64,000 nucleotides of DNA from Apoda limacodes (GCA_946406115.1 OX291543.1:870501-934500); one strand, 5' to 3'; counted from the stretch's first letter, positions 22,201 to 33,700 are shown. A program made the numbers and translations. Notes: generated from the sequence alone by a model not told the origin.

Positions 22201-23110
22201 ATCCAAATGTGTAAAATGCATACGATACAAAGCATCAACCCTACATCAAAAAATGGGTACATTACCAAAAGCAAGAGTAACCGAGTCATTTCCATTTAGT
22301 CATACAGGTGCTGATTACGCTGGCCCAGTACAAGTAAGAGCCATGAAGGGAAGAGGACACAAGTCGTACAAAGGATACATTGCAGTATTTGTTTGTCTAG
22401 CAACGAAAGCAATACATCTAGAACTAGTAGGTGACTTATCAACCGAGTGCTTCATAGCAGCAATACAAAAAAAATACTGGAAATAACTCAGTCAAATAAA
22501 TTCCAAGTAACAATAACTTCGATAGGAACACAATGGCATTTCATACCACCTTCGTCTCCTCACTTTGGTGGAATTTGGGAAGCAGGAGTGAAATCCATGA
22601 AGCATCACTTACGCAGAGTGATAGGAGAACAAACACTAACCTATGAAGAACTAACAACATTCTTGTACCAGATCGAAGCATGTCTTAACTCAAGACCGTT
22701 ATGCGCACAAAGCGAAGATATAAATGATAACGTAGTAAACTCACCAAGCCATTTCCTAATAGGAAGAGAGGCAGTAGAAATACCAGACCCGCTAGCAAGT
22801 ATCAGTACTGACTTACTAGCTAGGTAGAAACAGATCCAAAAGATGAAGAGAGATTTCTGGTAAAGCTGGACACAAGACTATCTACACCAGTTACAACAGA
22901 GGTACAATTAGAAGACAGAGAACGAATACTAAGCAATAGGAACATTAGTACTAATGAAAGATGAAAACATAGGTCCTAGGAAATGGCCACTAGCTAAAGT
23001 CAAAGAAAAACATGCAGGCAACGACGATCTAACCATAGTAGTAACCCTACAAATGTCATCGGGTACAACTCAAAAACGTGCAATACATAAACTTATTCCA
23101 TTACCAATTC
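19286..23110 (+). pseudogene. BEL/Pao pol: protease, RT, RNase H, integrase (broken)
   Basis: In order: Cys-rich knuckles ending CQHCGRLGHHSYLH (about 19354-19395). An aspartic-protease-like segment follows, with VLCDQASEAPFC at about 19590 where a D-G/A-S motif is expected. RT has LRVVFDAS, AFMADIEKMYR (first Asp near 20570) and FYVDDVL near 20800, with TAG right after at 20816. RNase H has ELHGFCDAS and YCWTDSMIALGW (21040-21726). The integrase zinc region ends ILTNT near 22140. The integrase core has HTGADYAGPV (22300) and later SPHFGGIWEAGVKSM (22558). Between these the segment with the central catalytic Asp is deleted around 22480-22500. A C-terminal domain follows (PRKWPLAKV, 22978). 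Frameshifts occur near 20615, 20720, 21720 and 22130. Not functional. Confidence 0.88.
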
Positions 23111-23232
23111 AAGCAAAAGACAGCAACATTAAACCGAGTATTACGAATACTACAGTCCAAGCAAATATAATCCAAACAGCTAATAAACAACACAACAGAA
23201 TCCGCAAATCCAAAAAGAGTTGGAAATGGTTC

Positions 23233-24641
23233 ATGTTCCTACTAACGTTCCTACAAATAGTTACTAATACAACATCTACTTACACATTGAAAAACGTGAA
23301 ACCAGGATTTTATGTCGAACAAATTGGAACTGCAAATATAGACAGAGGAGCCTTTAGAATAGAGACCAACTTCGAAAGGAAACTTCTCGATCAAAACTCA
23401 AAAAAATATTAAAAAGCAGTGCTACAATTTAACGACCTATGTGATAAAGCAAGAACAGCAATAGAAATAACAACACATTGTGAACGATTTTACCACTACT
23501 TAAAAGAGTCTGAATCAAAGTACGAACGAACAAAAGAATACCTAACAGAAGCAAAACAAACCAGAAAGAAGAGAGGATTATTAGGACAAATGTTAACATC
23601 TATTTTTGGCGTAAACGATGAGGCTTACAGAAACATAGATTCGCTAAATAAAAACCAACAAAAACTAATTGAAGCTGCCAATCACCAAACAAAATTCATG
23701 CTATCAACGATATCATAAGTAAATGAGACAGAGAATAGAATAACCAATAAGTTACAAAAATTCCAAACAAAACTAGACCAAGTTATACAATTTATGTATC
23801 AGAATGACTACTGGTACAAAGGAGTAGACAAAAACAGTGTAAACATACAAATAATAGAAACCTATCAATTAGCCAATAACTACATAAATGAGATAATAGA
23901 ACATTACACTGGATTACTAGAAGTATACTTGTCAAAATCAAGTATATACAGCATTCTGGCACCAAAGAATGTCAGTAATCTAATATCGACAGCGAATAAA
24001 AAGCTACCAAGTAACTTAAAAATAGTTCAACAACAACTGTTAGAAACTAAAATGATGGAAAACGAAACTCACATACAAGTCTACGCCTACTTCCCGATAC
24101 AAGATACAACAAAATACATTATGATATATGTAACAGCTGTTCCTGAGAAAACACGGGACCAACTATTCCAAACGATTGAAATACAAAAGCCATACATAGC
24201 CCTAGACTATAACAACGAACAATACTTCGATTTATAGCATACAGAATTTACAAGTTGTCTACAAAGACTAAACAGTTACATTTGCTTTCTCACACTTACG
24301 CAACTACTATATTATCAGGGATAGTAGTTGTAACCATAATTTTACTAACATATTTTTGTACTCCCAAAATCGTAAGGGGCATGACGTCACTGATGTAGCG
24401 ACGATCCAGTGACAACAACAGAGCAACAGCTGACAACCCAGCCAGCCAGATCAACGAAGGTTTCACTAAAGACACGCACCAGCTGTCTCAACCGCGACCT
24501 ACTGAAGTAATCTACAGCCAGATAGCACCCAAGAAAGCTGCCAGACGACCACGAGATCCAACTCAAAACGAAGACGATGCCATAGAACTGTACCAATTGC
24601 AGTCCTGTTCTGAAGAGACGCCAGAATGTTCAACTCATTGA
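23233..24641 (+). pseudogene. envelope-like fusion glycoprotein of the BEL element (broken)
   Basis: A third gene after pol. A hydrophobic leader starting MFLLTFLQIV looks like a signal peptide. A basic furin-type site (RKKR, 23563-23574) is followed by a glycine-led hydrophobic stretch, as in insect viral F-type fusion proteins. Near the C terminus (about 24305-24365) is a membrane segment (ILSGIVVVTIILLTYF), then a polar tail with YSQI and YQLQ motifs that runs into the 3' LTR. Stops at 23410, 23716 and 24235 lie in one frame. The membrane segment is in another frame, so a shift separates them, and a further TAG is at 24396. F-type homology is inferred from layout. In related elements such a gene could allow spread between cells; this copy is dead. 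Confidence 0.7.
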
Positions 24642-25060
24642 ACAATGATAAAATAACTAACACCAAATCGCATGACAAACTAAATGTTGTGTGAATGTTG
24701 AAATGTGAATGTAGGTTACTCTTGGAAACTGCAAAATTGATGAGTATTATCTAGGCAATAGACTTTGTAACATCACTGTGCCCACCAACAGCACACTAAT
24801 ATATATTATAGTTGTTAAGTCAACATAAATAAATGTATATAAAGTAGAAATTTGTTAAATAAAATTAATTGAAATCAAGAATCAGTCGAGTTTTACTCCT
24901 CATCCCCTGAAGTACCCAGCACCCGCTGGATGAGCAGCCCTAAAGTACCCAGCACCCGCTGGACGAGCAGCCCTGATGTACCCAGCAACCGCTGGAGGAG
25001 CAGCCCTGAAGTACCCAGCAATCGCTGGAGGAACTGCCCTGGCTAGATGTTCCCAGCATC
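24627..25060 (+). repeat. BEL/Pao 3' LTR, truncated
   Basis: Aligns with 16892-17327 of the 5' LTR with scattered substitutions and ends at 'ttcccagcatc'. The last ~345 bp of the LTR are absent and unrelated AT-rich sequence follows. The 33-bp units are present at 24905-25036. Confidence 0.9.
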
Positions 25061-25483
25061 AGCAGAAAAATTTTCCTCAAAAGATTATCTACAAGATTGG
25101 AGGTGATTTTTTTGTAAAATGTATAAAAACAAAGTTTTAGAGCAAAGAAGAAAATTTTTATAAAAAATTTCCTACTTTTTTGCTTATAACTTCTTTAATT
25201 TTTAATTTAGGGCAAAAAGTTGTGAAACATATTTGTGGGCAAAACAATTTGCTACAAATTATGTCTCCACGAATTTTTTGTAAGACGCATAGTTTCCGAT
25301 ATATCGCGAAAGAAGTGTTTCCACCCCTTTTTTCAAGATGGCGGCCGGATGACAAGGGTGGCGACCCTTCAAACTTGAGGTTAAGCTTCTATTGACCCCT
25401 CACACATGTCCCAAAAATAAAAATTGCGTCCTCTAACAATTCGGTCTTTAAATTGTAACATTTCAATGGACTATTGGTGGCGC
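25061..25483. repeat. dispersed repeat-like sequence
   Basis: Contains 'tttcaagatggcggccgga' and a 'tatatcgcgaaagaag' phrase. A related inverted arrangement occurs near 30700-30790 ('cgccgccatcttgg', 'atatctcggcaat'). No gene. The junction at 25060 marks where the BEL 3' LTR was lost. Confidence 0.45.
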
Positions 25484-25491
25484 TAATGAGA

Positions 25492-26096
25492 TAGACATGG
25501 GTGTTGAACCGGCTCAAAAACGCAGCTCCAACAAATTGAGCTGTTGAGCTGCAGCTCAAATCCAAGATATGCAGCTCACGACCCAAAAAATACACAACTC
25601 AACCATTTGTTTATTGAACTTCATCACAGCCTGGACGGACGGCGTCAGCGCCGCCGGTGATGTGGCGACTCGATGGTCTGCCGAGCGGCACCACACCACA
25701 CGTGGTACCGGTGCATACAGTTCGTTTTTTGAATTTTTATAGGTAATTCACATATATATATGTAGTGAAGTTACATTATTTTAATATGATTTTTGTATTT
25801 ATATTAGTTGCTATGCCGATAATTGTGCAACACTTAAAGGAAATTAGTCATACATAATTAAAAAAATATAAGTATAGTAAATGTGATAGAAATAGAATAA
25901 AATAGTATTTAAAAAATCGACCTGTGTGCGTCAGGGCTCGTAGGTGAATGCATGCAGCCGACACGTGAGCTGCAAGAAGTTTGGGCACGCTCTCGCAAGC
26001 TGAATCACAATGCACTTTTCGTTTAATTTGAGCTGAACTGCGAGCCAGGCGATTTGAGCTGCAGCTCACGATTATTTCTTGAGTTACCCATGTCTA
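25492..26096. mobile_element. non-autonomous hAT-type MITE, 605 bp
   Basis: Termini TAGACATGGGT at 25492 and ACCCATGTCTA ending at 26096 are inverted. Identical 8-bp target duplications TAATGAGA stand at 25484-25491 and 26097-26104. The palindrome GAGCTGCAGCTCA occurs near both ends, as subterminal sites for transposase binding often do. No transposase frame, and the terminal sequence differs from the hAT element at 9695. Confidence 0.92.
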
Positions 26097-26104
26097 TAAT
26101 GAGA

Positions 26105-26447
26105 GCGCATAGTTTAGGAATGGGCCTTCTGACAGAACATAATAAGTCTTTAGAAGTGCGATGTTACTCAAATAGTACTGTAACCGCTGTCGCCGCAATA
26201 CGAATATAATGCAATGCAATTTCGTAAGAGTCGAGCGTCTTAACCAATCACGATCAAAGAGCCATAGTCAGTTTGAAAAGTGTTAGGGAGAGGCTATGTC
26301 GATAAATCCATATCGATAAATTTGGCGTATAAAGATAAGATTTTTGCTCAATAAAAATTAATAATCTACTCATACATAAGTCAAATAATTATTAAACTTT
26401 ATCATATCCACTTTTTACTACATTAGATTAAATATAACCGTATGAAC
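26105..26447. other. no gene recognised; possibly single-copy host DNA
   Basis: Continues directly from the left flank of the MITE once the MITE is removed ('ggtggcgc' + 'taatgaga' + 'gcgcatag'). Contains two 'tatcgata'-type motifs (26298-26318), similar to DRE promoter sites in insects. No exon identified. Confidence 0.35.
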
Positions 26448-26850
26448 GAATCTATACATAGAAAATTCTTTGTACTGAATGACTGACTGACGGATCAACG
26501 CACAGCCTAAACCGCTGATCGTAGTGACCTGAAACTTGGAGAGTGTATTCTTTGTATACCATATGTATCCGATAAGAAAGGAATTTCCGAAAGGGTTAAT
26601 ATTGATATTACCGAGTCGGACTCGCGCAATATTGAGGGTAAACCGATTGTAATGAAATTTTGGTAAGTTGTTATGCACACGCCGGGGAAGGTTTGTGAGA
26701 AAAAAAAGGGTCAAGTGCGAGTCGGACGCGGTCAAGTAAAGGGTAAACCGATTGTGATGAAATCTTGGTAAGTTGTTATGCACACGCCGGGGAAGATCTT
26801 TTAAAAAAAGAAACATCGTTTGCCGGGTCAACTATCTTATACATGAGGCC
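26448..26850 (+). mobile_element. dispersed element ending '...cgccgggtcaacta' (CTAG-end family)
   Basis: Shares its 3' end ('aaaaaaagaaacatcg', 'gccgggtca') with 58641-58680 and, inverted, 44762. Holds two internal direct copies of a ~56-bp block (26635-26690 and 26741-26796) with 'ttgttatgcacacgccgggg'. Non-coding. A terminal CTAG recalls Helitrons, but I see no clear hairpin and the class is uncertain. Confidence 0.65.
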
Positions 26851-27128
26851 TTAAACAAGTAAATTTTACATTTTTGAGACATTAATCAAAGTTGTTTTAA
26901 CTACAATGACGACTAGGCTAGGTTACTGGGTGCAAGCGAAGATCCCGGTGCATATGTATTTATATTGTTTTTAGGTTTATGAAAAACTGGGAATTTGTAA
27001 GATTTATTTGCTAGGAGCAAAACATAAGTTCCCCAATTATTGTATGTCTATGATGTTCAAAGATGTAATTAGAAATTTCATTGGCAAGAATTCTGCTTTT
27101 ATAGCTCAAACGGCAAAGCGCATAAACG

Positions 27129-27830
27129 GACTTTTTTTTTTATACCACTAAGCTTGCAAGCAAGCACACGGTCCGCCTGATGGTAAGCGGTCACCGTGGC
27201 CTATGGATGCTTGCAACAACAGAAGTATCACTCGCGCGTTGCTGACCCTTCAAAAACCCAATAACTGACTCTCAATGGCTAGTGCCCATCGGTGAGTTAG
27301 ATACACTAGAAGGTCACCAGTCTAGCGACCGTGGCGAAAGCCATATTGACGGTCACTGACCAGGTCGTGTTCTTCTAGGTATCTTAGAAGCTGTGTGTTG
27401 ATCACACGCTCCATCACCTTGGAGAGGAGAGAGGTAATAGCGATAGGCCTGTAATTCGATGGATCTGATCTATCGCCCTTTTTGGGCAACGGGTGCACAT
27501 TCGCGGTCTTCCATGAAGGCGGAAATTGCCTAGTGTGGTAGGAAAGCGCAAAGAGGTGCGTGAGTAAAGGACATAACTCAGGAGCACACTGCTTAAGCAC
27601 CACTGCTGTTATACCGTCTGGCCCACTCGACTTATGAACGTCTAGAGAAAGCAACACCCGCCGGAACTCCCGCTGTGTTATGGAGATTTCCGGCATGGTC
27701 TTACCGCACCACGGTATAGTAGGTGGTACAGCGCCTTCGTCGTTCATATTCGAGTTTGAGGCAAAGAGACTGCCCAGTAGATCGGCTTTCTCTTTAGCAC
27801 TATGGGCCAAGTCACCATCGGTCTTCCACA
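27129..27830 (-). mobile_element. LINE family A, internally deleted copy (RT + 3' tail)
   Basis: Minus strand. 27322-27810 reads AHSAKEKADLLGSLFASNSN, KSSGPDGITAVVLKQCAPEL, HPLPKKGDRSDPSNYRPIAI and RQYGFRHGR, the fingers/palm start of a Jockey-type RT. A single TAG replaces the next Ser codon, and TGDLLVYLTHRWA follows to about 27263. It then jumps directly to the last ~25 codons of the ORF and the 3' tail (27129-27240). This chimera shows that the RT fragments and the tails in the window belong to one family. Confidence 0.9.
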
Positions 27831-27832
27831 GT

Positions 27833-27895
27833 GGTGGACTGCGTTAACTGTAGGGGTAAGGGTTGCAGGTTCAAATCCTGTCTCTAAGTTAAACT
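27833..27895 (+). repeat. tRNA-like SINE remnant
   Basis: Contains GGTTCAAATCC, a near-consensus RNA polymerase III B box, about 35 bases after an A-box-like segment. Too short for a full SINE and no cloverleaf closes, so not called a tRNA gene. Confidence 0.4.
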
Positions 27896-28617
27896 TTTGC
27901 CTTTGCTATGAAAATATTTGTTTATATTGATAATGTAGCCATAGATATAGCATTTATGAAATGTTTTCTTCAGGGAGTCTTGAACGAAGTCACGAATTTT
28001 GATCTATATTATAAGAACTAGATCGAACGAACTCGATTTCCGCACAAAATAAAAATTGATGTGATGAACATTTATGATTGTCTTTAGACTGGGCGTTTTC
28101 TATGCATAATATATATATAAAAACTTTTTCCCTTTCCAACGTTTCAACCGACTTACACCGATTTTGGTCATCCTGTGTGCAATGTAAAAAAATATTTATT
28201 AAGATATGAAATTCCATTCATGCTCTAGCTTTGTGTTTTGTACCTAAATAAGTACTTTGATACTCATAGCTAGAAAACATAGTACGTAAGGAAGTTAACT
28301 TAGTTTAGCTGCAGCTATAGGTCGTCCAGGTGGACGTCCGGGTATAGTTATTCCTTACGGAAGTATTAAATCGTCCGGAATTAAAAGTATTCTATGTCAT
28401 TCTCCGTCTCTCATCATAATTTCAGCCATTATCTAAAAAAAACAAATTTAAAGTATTAAGTAAATTTATTTTTATAGATTAACTTAAAATTCAAAATTAA
28501 ACATCTTATAAATCAAATAGGTTTTTGGAAACACTTTCAAATAATCGAGAGAATTAACTACAATTTGCTTTACAAAATAATTACAATACTATTTTATTGC
28601 GAGCATCCAATATGTTA
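27896..28617. other. no gene recognised
   Basis: AT-rich. Part near 28310-28390 resembles the repeat at 39.2-40.2 kb ('tagctgcagctat', 'ggtatagttattcc'). Nothing else identified. Confidence 0.35.
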
Positions 28618-28735
28618 CGGCTACTTTCTACCATCGCACCGCTTGCCATCGGCAGGAAATCCATTCTCACACTTTAGAACCTAAATGGTCGCGTCCAGTG
28701 CGGTTCCAGAGAAACTTCCTCCCGCGAACATGTCA
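28618..28735 (+). repeat. LINE family A, short internal fragment
   Basis: Plus strand copy of the segment encoding ATFYHRTACHRQ, then KWSRPVRF and RNFLPRT. Bounded on the right by an unrelated minus-strand LINE. Confidence 0.8.
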
Positions 28736-28739
28736 TGTT

Positions 28740-29060
28740 GGACATTGTCAAGAGCATCATGCGAATCTTCCTAGGCTTTAAATATATTTTTTAACAGTGC
28801 CACTCCTGCATCGGTTGTGGAACGGCCTTCCATAAAGCGAAACTGTTTACTTAGTAATAAGCCATGGATACTGAAATGGCTTAACATTTAACCGAGAATG
28901 ATTTTTTCAAAAACTTTACTGAGTATAGGTAGTATTGAAATAGCCCTAAAATTATTAGGATCTATTGAACTACATGATTTAAAAATAAGTATAACTTTGC
29001 TAAGTTTCATCTCATAAGAACACACCACTATCAACACAGCTACCTTAAATCATGGCTAAG
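28740..29060 (-). pseudogene. LINE family E, RT fragment
   Basis: Minus strand reading gives FRAISILPILSKVFEKIILG, LLLSKQFRFMEGRSTTDAG and VALLKNIFKA with stops and frame changes. These correspond to the N-terminal RT block (R-ISILP--SK--EK) and the QF-F--GRSTTDA motif. A different LINE family from A-D in this window. It may extend to about 29350 in decayed form. Confidence 0.75.
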
Positions 29061-31393
29061 GGTATTGCTTTATAACATGAATGATTAAGTTTATAGTTAT
29101 AACAGAAAGTCTCCAAGGTCTGTGGTGTTTTTTCTTTGTTTTGTTTTAAATCTATTTCTGATATCTATAGGACTAATGATTTTAAATACAAAGGGAACTT
29201 TACATCCAGGAACATTAGTTTTTATTAATTTTTTGCTGAAATTGGACTTGAGTTAAGATGTTCAGTTGTTTTGAATGGTATATTACTAAAAAAACTTCAA
29301 AAGCAACAGCATCTTCAAGATTTGTTTTTAAACGAGTACCATCTACAATCAACTCAAAGTCCTGGCAAGAACTCATAACTGTTAAAGAGTTTCATTATTT
29401 ATTATGTTCCATGTAGTATTTATTTTATTTGTTGATTTATTACTTTAATTTTTAATTTACAAATGAAATGTTTTTTACAATTTTATTTACTTCAAGTATA
29501 GTCCCGTAGCTCGCACACCGACCACTATAAAGTTTACGATAAAGTCATAACATTACTACTTAGCTTGGTCACTTACTTCTAGTGATTTCTAGACACTAAC
29601 AGAGCATATCTTATTTGACAAAAAAATAATTATTAAAATCCGATTATAAGTTTCTGAGATATATGTAGACAATCATACATAAATACACTTATGAAATTTG
29701 GCACACCTGTTTGCCTTTGTGGGGTTCCATAGGCTAAAATATGAATATAGCGCAATTCTTACAATATTACATACATACGGTTCGAATTGAAAAAACTTGG
29801 TTTTTTGTAGTCGGTTAAAAAAAAATGGCCGAGGGCCAACACGTAAATATTCACGCATTAAGTTAGGGTTCTGTAGAATGAGAATGCGGATATCCAAAAA
29901 AACTTATAAACCGTTTTTGCTTTTAAAGCAAATAACTCGCTATAAGTTACTTTGAAACTACCAATTTTTTGCAGACCTATCCAACGACACCCTCACACAA
30001 CTGTATGATTTTTTTTCTTTTCTCAGGTTGATTACAAATCTGTAGGCCAGTTTAAATACGACATCTAAGAACATTTTTTCCGGATCAGAGCAAAGACTGT
30101 AACATACGAACGGACGGACAAAACAAAATTACAAGGGTTCTGTTTTAGCACTTTTATCCAGTTCGCTACGGATATTAAAAAGTATTAAAACTTAGAAGTT
30201 TGAAATTATTTGTACAGTAAAGTGTAACAATAAAAGTTTACACATATTCAGTAGAGTGGTTAATAAAACTCTCAATTACAAAACCTCAGGCCTATTTAAT
30301 ATATAATTATTGCAAAAAAATATGAAATTGGCAGTAGGTACGTAAATCAGTGTTATAAAACATTAAGTTCTGATTCGAAGTAGACACTCTAAAAATGTCG
30401 ATAAAAGCAATAAAATATCGTAGAACATCACTACCAGAAAGACACGCATCGATCTTAAGACTCTGTTGCTCACGGCATTTATACATTGCTTTCTAGACAC
30501 GGTCGTTGTTGCGACTCCGAGGGACATTGACAGTAATGTATATTGCTTATATTTTGATACTTTAAGATATTGTTTATCAACATTATAGTCCAGTCAAATT
30601 AGAAAATAAAACAACATTAATTGGTAGAGTTTTGAATTTTGGTTTACATGTTCATTATGTGCATACTAAAAGTCCCCATCGATACCTGTTGCGCTCGCGC
30701 CGCCATCTTGGAAAAAAGGTACGCTTTTTCAGTTTTCCGCTTATATCTCGGCAATAATGATTAATACGATGAAATCGTGTAAACAATAACTTAAACTTAT
30801 TAAATTTCCTATAAAAAAACTTAAAATAGATTATTTATATATCTCTTATACATTAGCTGTAATCCGACATTAAAAAGGTTTTTTTAAATTTTTGCTATCG
30901 ATATACAGTTTGGTTTCTGTTTTCTCCTAAAATGTTTATATATAAGATATATATTCCATTAACTTATTCCATGACACTACCTAGAGATGGAAAAACTGAC
31001 AGAGATGATGAGAAATAGAGAGAGAGAGATAGAGAGAAGGGGAGAGATAATTCAGGGGCAGATGCATTATGCGACATGATGTGTATAGCAAGGCGGAGTC
31101 CGCCTGGTTAATAAGAATAGCCACTAGGCTAGACTAACCAACCATCAGCTGATCATCATCGCGTTAGATTCCGATAAACACCACCTATCCTGAGTAGAAC
31201 GTAGGCAAGGTTCTCGACAGACTAATAAATAAACTCAATTTTAACATTATGACTGCTACTAACTACGCCGTTAATGACAACCGTAGGCTGGAACATACTC
31301 AGCATAGCGCTGCTACAAAACATTATCCTAAGTTTACGCTCCACAGAAGTACTGAATGAACTTTGCTTTAACAATCTGTTAAAGCAATTTAAG
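29061..31393. other. intergenic, dispersed repeats, no gene recognised
   Basis: Repeat-like parts: 29640-30130 (ending 'cggacggacaaaac'), 30660-30790 ('cgccgccatcttgg'), and a GA-rich run near 31010-31060. 31270-31390 has an open plus stretch (SIALLQNIILSLRSTEVLNE) directly before a LINE insertion, considered under findings. No host exon could be confirmed. Confidence 0.35.
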
Positions 31394-31637
31394 AAATGGT
31401 CGCGTACAGTGCGGTTTCAGAGAAACTTCCTCCCGCGAACGCTTAAGTTGTGGAATGAGCTCCCTGCCAAGGTTTTCTGCAAGTACTACAGTATGGAGTT
31501 CTTCAAGAAAGAAGTTATTAGATTTCTGAAGGGTCGGCAACGCGCAAGTGATACCCCTGGTGTTGCAAGCGTCCATAGGCTACGGTGACCGCTTACCATC
31601 AGGCGGGCCGTAAGCTTGTTTGCCACCTTAGTGGTAT

Positions 31638-31665
<28 letters not shown>
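31394..31665 (+). mobile_element. LINE family A, 5'-truncated 3' end
   Basis: Begins at KWSRTVRFQRNFLPRTLKLW, continues ELPAKVFCKYYSMEFFKKEV and the terminal KGRQRASDTPGVAS, stop at 31586-31588, then the family tail and a 27-base A run (31639-31665). The long A run and intact frame suggest a recent insertion. An internal window match to 45950-46200 is very close. Confidence 0.92.
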
Positions 31666-31668
<3 letters not shown>

Positions 31669-33700
31669 TTATATTATGTCCCTTGGGCCCCAGGCCTACG
31701 AAGCTACTGCCACAGACTAATAAACGGGGACAAATTCAAGAAAGCTCTTAAAATAATCAGCTTACCACAGCTTAATCTCATTCCTGCTCTCATTAGATGT
31801 GGTCATCGAATCTGTCACCCAACAGTCACTCGCAAGCTACTATTAGCAAGTGCATAAAATAAAAACCAGTAAAGAGCGATCACAGTATATGTGGAACAGT
31901 TTATAAATGTAACAGCTTAATAACCGTTGTATTTATTGAAAGCTGTCGCCACGTCGAAAAATGGCGCTCCTATAGGTATAAATGTGCTCCGTGAAATCTG
32001 TGATGCAGTGCCGCTTTTCTGTTGTCCAAAATCCGAAATGTCTTTGGTAAAGAGGTCTATAGTATATACTTAGTGTCTATGAAATTGCCTAACCGTGGTA
32101 ATAGTAACCATTAATAAAGTTTACTCAAACCGTTTAGTAAACTAAATTATCTATATAACGAATCAATAGAGTCCAGTTAAATTATCTATTAAAATAACAA
32201 TAAAAATAAAAATGCCAGTATTAATAAATAAAATAAAGCTAAAGGAGTCAGTATCTTACTGCAAACTTTACTTATACTAAGTTAATATCTACCGAAAGTA
32301 TCAATTATACAATTCTTATACTCCTTTAAATAATGACAATTGGTTTCGGTTTCTGTCGTTTCGTCGTACTTGATATTGCTGGATTAATTTTATAAAAGTG
32401 ATGGAGCCCAACATTGCAATACTTATCAATTATTGCCTTTTAAAGGTGTACCCTATGATAACGTGACTTTTTGGTCTTATGAATGAGCATTCAGGTTCGA
32501 CAAAATGTCCAGGTGTAAAAAACTTTTTATAGTTTTTAATTTCAATTCCATTATTTGTTTTTCAAGCATAAAATGTACAGACTGATTCTCTCTAATAAAA
32601 GTTCTAATCGTAACTTCAGTTTTAAAACAAAATTTGAAACATATCTAATGATGGGTAACAAAGACCACCCGTATCTTTTAAAACTATTAATTTATGAAAA
32701 TATAACACACTTTATTATTTTAATTAAAGCTCTAGCTACCCATCCATATAACCAATTTATTTTTCATCTTTAGGAAATCTGTGAAGATTACTTTTAATTA
32801 TAACTTCAAACACTAAAAAAATAGTTGTGATATTTTTTGTAGACGGTGCCGACGAAAGGAAACAAAGCAAGTACTGATAAAAATAATTTTGCGTTGCACT
32901 CACACCTGCTAGATTTCATAAATATATCTCGCTTTCACAAACATTCGGCGGTAATATTTTAGAACAATTTCATTTATTTGGAAAAATATTATATTTTATA
33001 AACTTCGTGTGAAAAGTGATTCATATGGACTTCTTTTCGTTTCTGGAATGATTCGTATACTTAATAAATGAACAACATGGCCTTTTGGTGATAGCTACGT
33101 GACGTTTTTATTATTTTCTTACGTGTAAAAGTGTTTCGCGACACGTGTACACCAGAAATAGATTGGCTTGCGACTAACGAATACTGCGTCAAACTGACGT
33201 AGTTTGCACCGCTCACGGTCTTTGGTCACATGCAGTATCTCCCCTTTTTTGTTTATATCAATGTTTTTCAATTACTTTTTTGTTTATATCAATGTTTTTC
33301 AATTACAAATTTAAAGGTTATTTTCCTTATAATTATGTAAAAGCTTATAATTATGTATTCTTCTACTCACCAATGAAAAGATATTCCCCCCATTGACACA
33401 TTTCATACATGGGTTCTTGCTCTGCAAGCAATAACTGCACAGGAAGGCATTTAAAATATTTTTCCGCGAGCAACTAAGTGACTGATTCGCTAGTTTCGGA
33501 GTGAATTGAGCGTCTGTTCAAGAACGTGGCGCGCTCACCGTGCTTACATCGCATTTCTACTGGGTAGTCTTATAATGATCTGTGGTCCTTCTTGATATCG
33601 TTCAACTCAATGTTACCAGTGTTGTAAAATAACAGCAAAAAGCAAATTATACGAGCGCATAGACAGGAAAAGTACAATATTTTGCAATAACAAATAAAAA
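31666..33700. other. no gene recognised
   Basis: A 60-codon plus frame (31666-31857, FKKALKIISLPQLNLIPALI) directly follows the LINE A run but resembles no family I know. 33240-33305 is a perfect or near-perfect duplication of a ~30-bp phrase ('tttgtttatatcaatg'). The remainder is AT-rich without signals. Confidence 0.35.

Larger units (their letters stand above)
16892..25060 (+). mobile_element. BEL/Pao LTR retrotransposon with env-like gene, inactivated
   Basis: 5' LTR 16892-17672, primer-binding-like site at 17675, a gag-pol polyprotein region 17909-23105, an envelope-like frame from 23233, and a 3' LTR starting at 24627. The gag domain, RT signature (YVDD), zinc-binding and integrase segments and the C-terminal domain after integrase follow BEL/Pao order (integrase last, unlike Copia). 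The element has at least five stops, several frameshifts and an integrase deletion. The 3' LTR breaks off at 25060 in its middle, so the original right end and target duplication are missing. Confidence 0.9.

Noticed and set aside
27833..27895. tRNA gene
   Set aside because: B box present, but acceptor and anticodon stems do not pair; a SINE remnant is more likely.
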